NCBI GenBank assembly: GCA_029556615.1
Contig: JAKQDD010000207.1
Coordinates: forward strand, 1 to 51,033
DNA: 51,033 bases
Direction of reading: 5' to 3'
Origin: Verrucomicrobiota bacterium
GTDB taxonomy: Bacteria; Verrucomicrobiota; Verrucomicrobiia; Limisphaerales; J093
Positions 15,525-22,913 of the stretch are shown here, in pieces. A model generated the notes under the pieces. The model saw nothing but the letters and a program-made list of their open reading frames with translations. It was not told the DNA's origin and ran no database searches. Numbering within the stretch: position 1 is the first letter of the stretch; the number at the start of each line of letters is the position of its first letter. The position numbers and the translations under genes were made by a program.

Positions 15525-18092
15525 ATGCGCACTTTTGACCTCCCCAGAACTGGAATCACGCGTCGCTGGCGGGCCTGCCTGACCGCCCTGGTTGGGATCG
15601 CCTTCGCGAGCGTTGTCCTGCTGGCCTATGAAAACCCGATCATCCAGGGTAATCTCGCCGATCCCGCCGTGATCCGGCATCAGGGGGTTTACTACTTGTA
15701 CGCAACGGGCGGGGTGGACGGCGACCAGGGCACGCGGGTCTACACGTCGACGAACTTGGTGGATTGGGTGCGGGGGCCGGTGGTCTTCCGCCCGGGCCCG
15801 CCTCACGTGTGGGCGCCGGATGTCTGGCGCGATCCCGCCTCGGGCCGGTTCTACCTCTATTACACGGTCAACCAAACGGTCGGGGTAGCCGACGCCGACG
15901 GCCCGCTCGGCCCGTTCACCCTCCGGCGCAAGTTCTTCGACCAGGCCATCGATGCCCATCTGTTCCGCGACGACGACGGCCAGCTCTACCTATACTACGT
16001 CCAACTGCCCGGTTTCAGGATCAGTGTGCAGCGCATGGCAACACCCACCGAGCCGGCGGGAAGCCCCAAGGTCATCCTCGAACCGCAATCCGACTGGGAA
16101 AAGCGCAGCGGCCACGTCACGGAGGGCCCCTGGCTCATCAAACGGGCTGGCCGCTACTATCTCTTGTACAGCGGCTCCGGAGCCGACACGCCGAACTACG
16201 CCGTCGGCTACGCCACGGCGGAGAGTCCTCTCGGACCCTTCACCCGGGCGGCCCACAACCCCATCGTGCAACGTGCGGAAGGTCTCTATGGCCCGGGACA
16301 CGGATGCGCCGTCCAGGATGACGCCGGGCGCTGGTGGCATGTCTATCACCAGAAGGCCAACGACCGCGTGGAATGGAATCGCTTCATCTGTCTTGACCCG
16401 CTCGAGTTCGACGCCGAGGGCCGGCTGCACGGGCGCGCCACCCGTGGCACCCCGCAGCCGCCGCCCACGGTGACCATGGTGCCCGACCGGCTGAACGTTC
16501 TCTTCGTGTTCGCCGACGACTGGGGCCGTTACGCGAGCTGTTTCCGCGGATTGGACGCCCGCTCCACGCTCAACGACGTCGTCCGAACGCCGCACGTCGA
16601 CCGTGTCGCCCGCGAGGGTGTGCTCTTCCGGAACGCGTTCGTCAATGCCCCCTCCTGCACCCCGTGCCGGAGTTCCCTGCTCTCCGGCCGGTTCTTCTTC
16701 AACACCGGCCAAGGCGCCATCCTACAGGGAGCTCGATGGGATCCGGCCATCCCGACCTTCCCCCTGCTTCTTCGGGACGCGGGTTATCATATCGGCAAGA
16801 GCTACAAAGTCTGGAGCCCCGGCACCCCCGTGGACGCCCCGTTTGGCCAGCAGCAGTACGCCTTCGAAAGGGCCGGCCGCGCCCCCAACAACTTCTCCGA
16901 GGAAACCACCGCCCGCCTCGAGCGGGGAATCCCCCTCGAGGAAGCCCGTGCCCAGATCCTCGCTCAGGTCCGACAGAACTTCGAGGACTTCCTCGCCGCG
17001 CGCCCGCCGGATCGGCCCTGGTTCTACTTCTTCGGTCCGACCACCACGCATCGCACCTGGATCAAAGGCTCCGGCAAGCGGTTGTGGGACATCGACCCGG
17101 AGTCGCTCCGCGGCCGGATGCCGGCGTTCCTGCCCGACGTGCCCGAGGTGCGGGAGGATGTCGCGGATTACCTGGGCGAATGTCAGGCGGTCGATGCGTA
17201 TGTGGGTGTGCTCCTCGAGCGCCTCGAAGCCCTCGGCGAACTCGAGCGCACGCTGATTGTCCTCAGCGGCGACCACGGCATGCCGGGTGTCCCCGCCGGC
17301 AAGTGCAACCTCTACGACCACGGAGTCGCGGTCGTGCTCGTCGCCCGAATGCCCCACGGCACCCCGGGCCGGGTGGTGGACGACCTGGTTTGTCTGCCCG
17401 ACCTTGCCCCGACGTTCCTCGAGATCGGCGGGGTCAAGCCTCCCCCGAACCTCTACGGCCGCTCGCTGGTGCCCCACCTTCGATCGGATCGCGCCGGCCA
17501 GATCGATCCCAACCGCACCTGGGTCGTCACCGGCCGGGAACGACACGTCGCCGGCGCCCGCGACGGGAATCTCCCCTACCCGATGCGCGCCCTTCGCACG
17601 TCCGATTTCCTCTACATCCGCAACTTTGCGCCCGACCGGTGGCCCCTGGGCGCCCCGGGCGGCGTCACCGACACGGAAACGCCGGCCCATGCGGTTCTCG
17701 AGCAGAACACGCGTGCGGCGTACGCGGACATGGACGCCAGTCCCACCAAGGCCTGGCTCATCACCCATCGCCATGAGGCCGCCTGGCAGGGTCACTACCA
17801 CGCCGCGTTCGGCAAACGGCCCGCCGAGGAGCTCTATGATCTCCGCCGCGACCCCGATCAGGTCCGGAATCTCGCCGACGATCCCGCCCACGCCGCCCGC
17901 AAACAGGGACTCGCCGCCCGCCTTCAGCAGATCCTCAGCGAGGCCGGCGACCCGCGCGTCACCGGCGCAGGCGACACCTTTGACCGCCCGCCGTTCACCG
18001 ATCCGCAGCCATCCGCCAATGCGCGGACCAACCGGAACCGCCGCGCCGCGGGCGCTGGCGCTGTAACCGCGGGTGATGACCGCGGCCGGTGA
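15525..18092 (+). CDS. Exported GH43-like glycosidase fused to a type I sulfatase
   Basis: One 855-residue frame joins two enzymes after an N-terminal hydrophobic export segment (about residues 18-35). Residues 36-310 are a GH43-type five-bladed beta-propeller: the candidate base is D46 in NLADPAVIRHQGVYYLYAT, the pKa-modulating aspartate D143 in DAHLFRDDDG, and the acid E200 in VTEGPWLIK. Residues 325-800 are a sulfatase. Metal ligands are seen in FVFADDWG and SGDHGMPG. The formylglycine site is cysteine type, CTPCRSS with C378. GH43 enzymes cut arabinans/xylans and sulfatases remove ester sulfate, so a sulfated pentose-rich polysaccharide is a reasonable target. No canonical maturase is in the window. 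The last residues come from repeat D3. Confidence 0.87.
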   Translation: MRTFDLPRTGITRRWRACLTALVGIAFASVVLLAYENPIIQGNLADPAVIRHQGVYYLYATGGVDGDQGTRVYTSTNLVDWVRGPVVFRPGPPHVWAPDVWRDPASGRFYLYYTVNQTVGVADADGPLGPFTLRRKFFDQAIDAHLFRDDDGQLYLYYVQLPGFRISVQRMATPTEPAGSPKVILEPQSDWEKRSGHVTEGPWLIKRAGRYYLLYSGSGADTPNYAVGYATAESPLGPFTRAAHNPIVQRAEGLYGPGHGCAVQDDAGRWWHVYHQKANDRVEWNRFICLDPLEFDAEGRLHGRATRGTPQPPPTVTMVPDRLNVLFVFADDWGRYASCFRGLDARSTLNDVVRTPHVDRVAREGVLFRNAFVNAPSCTPCRSSLLSGRFFFNTGQGAILQGARWDPAIPTFPLLLRDAGYHIGKSYKVWSPGTPVDAPFGQQQYAFERAGRAPNNFSEETTARLERGIPLEEARAQILAQVRQNFEDFLAARPPDRPWFYFFGPTTTHRTWIKGSGKRLWDIDPESLRGRMPAFLPDVPEVREDVADYLGECQAVDAYVGVLLERLEALGELERTLIVLSGDHGMPGVPAGKCNLYDHGVAVVLVARMPHGTPGRVVDDLVCLPDLAPTFLEIGGVKPPPNLYGRSLVPHLRSDRAGQIDPNRTWVVTGRERHVAGARDGNLPYPMRALRTSDFLYIRNFAPDRWPLGAPGGVTDTETPAHAVLEQNTRAAYADMDASPTKAWLITHRHEAAWQGHYHAAFGKRPAEELYDLRRDPDQVRNLADDPAHAARKQGLAARLQQILSEAGDPRVTGAGDTFDRPPFTDPQPSANARTNRNRRAAGAGAVTAGDDRGR
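18061..18089 (+). repeat. Family D short repeat, copy D3
   Basis: CTGTAACCGCGGG followed by TGATGACCGCGGCCGG matches D1 and D2 with a few changes. It lies inside the coding frame of the GH43-sulfatase gene and encodes its final residues up to the TGA at 18090-18092. Confidence 0.55.
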
Positions 18093-18125
18093 AACCGGTC
18101 CCCGCGAACCGTTCTCACGCCGCCC

Positions 18126-19580
18126 TCAGCGCACGGCGCAGTCCACCAACACGGTCGGGTCGGTGCCGTTGAGGTGTTCTTCGAGGTTCGTGTAGCCGTC
18201 GTCGTCCTTGTCCTGGGGGCCGTCCGCGGGGTCTCGAGGGTTCAGCTGGAATTGCCCTTCCCAGGCGTCGGGCATCCCGTCGCCATCGCTGTCGGCCGGA
18301 GCCGGGCCGCCTTTGAGTTCCGGCCAGCTGCCGACCGCTGCCGGCGAGTCGATGATGCCTTTCCCGCCTCCGTCATAAGTTTCTCCGAAGCGAGCCGTGC
18401 CGGTCCGGGTTTCCTCGACGATCCGCGCATCGAGCGGATCGCGCCGCGGCAAGACGGCGCCCGCTTCCTTCAAGACCCGATCGAAGGCTTCCGCCGCCGG
18501 TAGCGTCGTCACGGGGGCGACCTCGAAGGGCTGGCGGGCACGGCAGTCCGCTGCCGCGAGCGTGCCCGAGGGATGAACCCCGAGCCAGTTGTCGGCGGTG
18601 ACTTCGGGGGCGCCGAGCACGACGTTGCCGGCGATCCACCAGTTATTCTTCGCTTCGCCCGGGGAGGGGTTGGCCACGCGCGCGCGGACCCCCCTGCGCG
18701 TGGCCGGGCCCGGTTTGTAGACGCAGTTGACGAGGTTCACCCGGACGTCGCCGTTCCCGCCGTAGCAACTGTTGTAGCCCCAATTGAAGATGACGTTGTT
18801 TCGGAGGTCGACCAGCTGGCCGCCGACCGACTCGCCGACGATGCGCGGGTTGCGGCTCGAGTGATGGGCGAGCAGGTTGTGATGCCACGAGGCGTTCTGG
18901 CCGCCCCAGATGCCGCCGTAGCCGTGACGCCCCTTGGTATGCACCGATTGGTAGAGGCTCTCGCTGATCAGGCACCATTGCACGGTCAGGTTGCGGACGC
19001 CGCCGTAGATCGACACGCACTCGTCCACGCTCCAACTCATCGAGCAATGATCGATGATGATGTTCTCCCCTTGTCCGCCGCTGAGCGCGTCGAGTCCCTT
19101 GCCGGAGGAGTCGCCCGGCCGGACCCGGAGGTGCCGGAGAATGACGTTGTTCGCACCCGAGAGGTCGAGGGAATAGTCCTTCAGGCAAATGCCCTCGCCG
19201 GGCGCGGTCTGGCCCGCGACGGTGAGGTCGCCGTTCCGAATCCGCAGCGAGGATTTCAACGCGATGTTCCCGGAGACGCGAAAGACGACGGTGCGTGGCC
19301 CCTTGGCATCGAGCGCGGCGCGGAGGCTGCCCGGGCCGGAGTCCTCGAGGTTGGTGACCGCGATCACGCGGCCGCCTCGTCCCCCGCTGGCCCTGGCACC
19401 GAAGCCTTCGGCTCCCGGAAAGGCCGGCACCTCGCGAGCGGCGACCGGCAGCGCTGCCAGTCCCCAGAGAACCCCCAGGAGCCCCAAGGCGAGGACTCTA
19501 GCGAGGCGTGCCTCAGACCCAGTCGAGTCCTCAGCTTCATGAAGACCCTGCTGTGCCTGCCCATCCTCTCTTCCGCGCAT
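18126..19580 (-). CDS. Secreted pectate-lyase-like right-handed beta-helix protein
   Basis: A 484-residue exported protein when started at ATG 19580. The mature N-terminus begins VPAFPGAEGFGARASGGRGG, typical of bacterial pectate lyase/Amb-allergen-like proteins. The beta-helix follows (GPGSLRAAL, DHCSMSWSVDECVS, HNLLAHHSSRNPRI). The C-terminus has calcium-binding repeats, DSDGDGMPDAWE and DKDDDGYTNLEEHLNGTDP. A signal-peptide core (LALGLLGVLWGLAALPVAA) precedes the catalytic part. The true start is unclear: everything upstream of about 19501 is repeat A3. ATG 19580 lies inside the repeat, and TTG 19487 just before the signal core is an alternative. The native 5' end may have been lost to the repeat. 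Substrate is inferred as pectin-like. Confidence 0.82.
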   Translation of the reverse strand: MRGREDGQAQQGLHEAEDSTGSEARLARVLALGLLGVLWGLAALPVAAREVPAFPGAEGFGARASGGRGGRVIAVTNLEDSGPGSLRAALDAKGPRTVVFRVSGNIALKSSLRIRNGDLTVAGQTAPGEGICLKDYSLDLSGANNVILRHLRVRPGDSSGKGLDALSGGQGENIIIDHCSMSWSVDECVSIYGGVRNLTVQWCLISESLYQSVHTKGRHGYGGIWGGQNASWHHNLLAHHSSRNPRIVGESVGGQLVDLRNNVIFNWGYNSCYGGNGDVRVNLVNCVYKPGPATRRGVRARVANPSPGEAKNNWWIAGNVVLGAPEVTADNWLGVHPSGTLAAADCRARQPFEVAPVTTLPAAEAFDRVLKEAGAVLPRRDPLDARIVEETRTGTARFGETYDGGGKGIIDSPAAVGSWPELKGGPAPADSDGDGMPDAWEGQFQLNPRDPADGPQDKDDDGYTNLEEHLNGTDPTVLVDCAVR

Positions 19581-19678
19581 CGCTAATGTAGAGTCCTCGA
19601 AGGCGGGAGGGTGGGTTGGGAACGGCAGGGACCAAACTTGACCTCTTGACCGCATAGGCCACAGGTCGAGGACTCTAG
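19498..19678 (+). repeat. Family A bipartite inverted repeat, copy A3
   Basis: It runs CTAGCGAGGCG to TCGAGGACTCTAG. The left flank is itself GAGGACTCTAG (19491-19501), so the right end of one element appears joined to the left end of another, as in a collapsed tandem. It overlaps the 5' end of the pectate-lyase-like gene in antisense and keeps an open frame on the minus strand through its whole length. Confidence 0.85.
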
Positions 19679-19842
19679 AGCGCTGTGCAGGATGCGTCAT
19701 GTTCGTTCCTTCAACCCGTGATTCACGGACCGACGGCCCGGCGGCTGAAGCACCGTGCCCATGGAGATGAGGAGACACTGTCCGTGGGTGTTTGGCAATT
19801 CACTCTTCGGACCCCGCGAGCAGTCCTCGCGCCGCCCTCATC

Positions 19843-19945
19843 GCGGGCGGGCCACCCCGGAGCCGACACCCCACGCGCCTTCAAGGCGAAAACCCACCGG
19901 GAGCCAATGGCGAACGTTCGCGCCGCACGTGTTAGGCGAGGATCC
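19843..19945 (+). repeat. Family B repeat, copy B2
   Basis: Nearly identical to B1 (about 8 differences in 103 bases) and in the same orientation relative to the downstream gene. It has the perfect palindrome CGAACGTTCG where B1 has CGAATGTTCG. It ends 18 bases before the -35 box of the gene at 20001. Confidence 0.85.
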
Positions 19946-19963
19946 AGGTTTTCACAGTCCCCG

Positions 19964-19993
19964 TTGACAGCGCTGCCGGGGTTCGGGTGGAAT
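19964..19993 (+). promoter_or_regulatory. Candidate promoter with leaderless start, gene at 20001
   Basis: A perfect -35 TTGACA (19964-19969), an 18-base spacer and a -10 TGGAAT (19988-19993) end 7 bases before ATG 20001. There is no Shine-Dalgarno sequence, so transcription may start at or next to the ATG. Confidence 0.5.
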
Positions 19994-20000
19994 TACCGCC

Positions 20001-22886
20001 ATGATGCTCCACGGCCTGACACCAATTCTCCGGCTCGCAATCCTGAGCTGGATCCTGGGCGCCACGATCGGGACCGCGTGCGCGGATCGGCTTGCGGGTC
20101 CGCGTTACACGCTCAAAAACGATCTGCTCACAGCGGACTTCGACGATCAAGGGCTGGTGCGGCTTGCGCACCGGAAGAGCGGGCTGAGCGTCGAGCTGGC
20201 GGCCGACACCGCGGCGCTCGATGTGGCCGGCCAGACGCTCTTCAGGGCCGGCCACCCCGTGCAGAGCGTCGAGCGCAGTCGGCATTCGATCCTCTACCGT
20301 TACGCCGCCGGTCACGTGATTCTCGAAGTGCTCTATGAGCTCGAGCCCGACTGGCATTTCCTGAGCAAACGGTTCGTGCTCCACTTGGCCCCCCGGTACA
20401 CGACCCGGATTGGGACCGCCGAGGTCTTCCGCGCCGACCTCCGCACGCCGATCGCGCGCGACCACAAGGCGAGCAGCGCGAGCGGCGCGGTCTTTCTCCG
20501 GCTCGGTGAGCCTGGCGCGACCCCCCGGGCCGGCCTGTTTCTGGCGCTGCAGAATCCGTTCCTGAAGTGGACCCGGACCGGGCAGCAGATCGCGATGAGC
20601 TACCCGGTGGACATGGAATGGCGGGGCGAGTATGGGCCCTTCTTCATGGATCGGGTCTGCCTGGGGCTTTACGCCCTGAGCGGCATCGAATTCCCGTCCC
20701 GGACGTTGCCCGAGTGGAAGTACACACCCGATCCGGGCCGCGCGGTCGCGGCGCTGCCGCACCTCGACCGGGCGGAGTCGGACGCCCTCACCCGCTGCGT
20801 TGAGGCTCTGGCTCTGTTCCGTCCCACCCGCAGCCAGCGCGTGCACGTTCCCTGGTGCGAGAACGACTATCAGATCGATGTCGGCACTCCCGAGGGACGC
20901 ACCGAGTGGAAGCGCATTCTCGACCAAGCGGCCGCCGTCGGCTGCACCCACACCCTGTTCACGCCGGCCAATAGCGCCGTGGCGCCCCTTGCCGACAACG
21001 CCGACGCCTGGGGCTGGGAGAATTGTCTCTGGCTCGGCCTCGGGCAGAAGATCCGCAAGGGGGAATGGGACATCGCCAAGGACCCGATCCCGCCGTCGAT
21101 CCAGGAGATGCTCGACGACGCGAAGGCGAAGGGGGTGAAACTGGTGGCGTATGTGTACCCGACCCTCGGCTGGAAGCAGCAGGCCGAGTGGACCGCCTGG
21201 TGCGGCGGCAAGACCGGCGGGTACATCGGAGTCGACACCGGCGTCCGCAGTTTCCAGGATTGGTTTGTCGACCAATTGATAGCGTTCCAGAAGCGGACGG
21301 GCATTGGCGGCTACGCCTTTGACCACTGGTGGATCGCCTACGAAGCCAAGGACGGCAACGCGCCCACCAGCAAGTACGCCCAGTGGCACGGCTGCCGCCG
21401 GATTCTCGAGGAGCTCAGGCGACGCGCTCCGGACCTGGTGATCGACGGCCGCCAGCAGTACCAGTGGTTCGGCACTTGGACGTGGCTCGGCGGCACCTAC
21501 CCGCATCCGACCACCACCGACGAGCAGCCCGGCAGCTTCGAGAACTTCCCCGACCTGCATTTCAGCCGCGTCTCCGGCAACCGCCAGCGCTGGGCGACCG
21601 CCTACTACCACACCGAGCAGTTCACTCCGTGGACGCTCGTTCCCGGCTACATGACCCATCAAACCCCGCGCAACGACGCCGCCGGAACCTGCGTCCGCGA
21701 CCGGCCTTTCCATGTCCGTGACTGGGATTACCTCGGCTGGCGGTATTCCGTGATCTCGTCCATCGGCACCGCCCCCTTCAACCACGTCGTCAACCTCCTG
21801 CCCGCACGCGACGAGACCGAGTTCCGGCACTTCCGCGCCGCCGACCAGCAATGGCTGCGCCAATGGATGGACTGGACCGATCAGCACCGCGCGACGCTCG
21901 CCCGCCTCCGCCCCATCCTCGGTCCCCCCGCCCTGGGGCGCCTCGATGGCACCGCCGCCATCGACGGCGACCACGGTTTCCTCTTTCTCTTCAACCCCAA
22001 CTATCGCGAACTGACGGCGGAAATCCCGCTGGATGCCACCCTCGGACTGACCCGGGGCGAGGCCTTTCTCCTGCGGGAGTTGTATCCGCGCGCGAACCGG
22101 CTCTGGGGCGACCCGCAAGCGGGTGTCTGGCCCCGTGGAAGCACCGTGCGCCTCCCGATCAAGGGTCCGGAAGCGCTCGTGCTCGAAGTCGTGCCTGCCG
22201 GCCGCATCCGGCGTCCGACGCTGCTCAACGCTGCCGGCAGTGCACGCCTCCGCGGCGGCACCTTGGATCTGGAATCCGTGGAGGGACCCTGCGGCGCGTC
22301 GGTCCAGCTCACGGTGTTGCTCCCCTCGAAGCGCCCGATCCAGCAGGTCCGCGTGAACGGTCATTCCTTCATCGGGTTCATCCAACAGGGGGATCGGGTC
22401 ACGGTTCCCGTCACGTTCGCTGGTGCGGCGTTCGGCCACTGCCCGCAGGTGGGCACCACCGACCCCCACTTCGCGGACCGGGTTTTCCGCGCCGAGTTGC
22501 GCGTGCCGGCGCGGGTGTTTGCGCAACTTGCGGCACGCCGCCAGGCCTGGCCGGTTCCCTACACCGCCGAGGAACTCCTCGCGACGTGGCGCGGATCCGA
22601 CCGTCTGCTCCTGTACATCCACATCGCCGATCCCGATGATCGTGGGTCGCCGGGCCTGAAGCTCGACGGCCAGCCGATCGAGGTCAGGAAGGCCTACAGC
22701 GACGTCTTCCCCCTGGGTCGGGAGCGGACGTTCACGGGTTTTTACGCGGATGTCTCGTTCCTGAAGCCGGACACCGCTTGCGAGGTCGAGGTCACCCTGC
22801 CCGAGTCCCTCGAGCCCGGCCGGTTCCAGGGGTTGTTCCTCGAGAACGTCGAAGCCGAATACACGTCGGCGTTGACGTCCCGCTAG
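20001..22886 (+). CDS. Secreted TIM-barrel glycoside-hydrolase-like protein
   Basis: A 961-residue exported protein with a signal peptide at about residues 1-28. Residues 30-260 look like an N-terminal beta-sandwich. A TIM-barrel catalytic part follows, with the strand ends GIGGYAFDHWW (candidate nucleophile aspartate) and PDLVIDGRQQYQWFG. A C-terminal beta domain begins near 660. The layout recalls the alpha-galactosidase clan (GH27/GH36-like), but I cannot place it in a numbered family, so the sugar specificity is open. It lies 27 bases upstream of the GH51 gene on the same strand, and the two are probably co-transcribed. ATG 20001 is directly followed by a second ATG. Confidence 0.65.
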   Translation: MMLHGLTPILRLAILSWILGATIGTACADRLAGPRYTLKNDLLTADFDDQGLVRLAHRKSGLSVELAADTAALDVAGQTLFRAGHPVQSVERSRHSILYRYAAGHVILEVLYELEPDWHFLSKRFVLHLAPRYTTRIGTAEVFRADLRTPIARDHKASSASGAVFLRLGEPGATPRAGLFLALQNPFLKWTRTGQQIAMSYPVDMEWRGEYGPFFMDRVCLGLYALSGIEFPSRTLPEWKYTPDPGRAVAALPHLDRAESDALTRCVEALALFRPTRSQRVHVPWCENDYQIDVGTPEGRTEWKRILDQAAAVGCTHTLFTPANSAVAPLADNADAWGWENCLWLGLGQKIRKGEWDIAKDPIPPSIQEMLDDAKAKGVKLVAYVYPTLGWKQQAEWTAWCGGKTGGYIGVDTGVRSFQDWFVDQLIAFQKRTGIGGYAFDHWWIAYEAKDGNAPTSKYAQWHGCRRILEELRRRAPDLVIDGRQQYQWFGTWTWLGGTYPHPTTTDEQPGSFENFPDLHFSRVSGNRQRWATAYYHTEQFTPWTLVPGYMTHQTPRNDAAGTCVRDRPFHVRDWDYLGWRYSVISSIGTAPFNHVVNLLPARDETEFRHFRAADQQWLRQWMDWTDQHRATLARLRPILGPPALGRLDGTAAIDGDHGFLFLFNPNYRELTAEIPLDATLGLTRGEAFLLRELYPRANRLWGDPQAGVWPRGSTVRLPIKGPEALVLEVVPAGRIRRPTLLNAAGSARLRGGTLDLESVEGPCGASVQLTVLLPSKRPIQQVRVNGHSFIGFIQQGDRVTVPVTFAGAAFGHCPQVGTTDPHFADRVFRAELRVPARVFAQLAARRQAWPVPYTAEELLATWRGSDRLLLYIHIADPDDRGSPGLKLDGQPIEVRKAYSDVFPLGRERTFTGFYADVSFLKPDTACEVEVTLPESLEPGRFQGLFLENVEAEYTSALTSR

Positions 22887-22913
22887 GCTCTTGGTCATGC
22901 TCTCCCGGTGCCC

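Larger units (their letters stand above)
19679..20000 (+). other. Intergenic stretch before the TIM-barrel hydrolase gene
   Basis: This stretch of about 320 bases has no convincing gene. It holds repeat B2 (19843-19945) and the promoter at 19964-19993. Bases 19679-19842 show nothing I can name. Confidence 0.5.
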
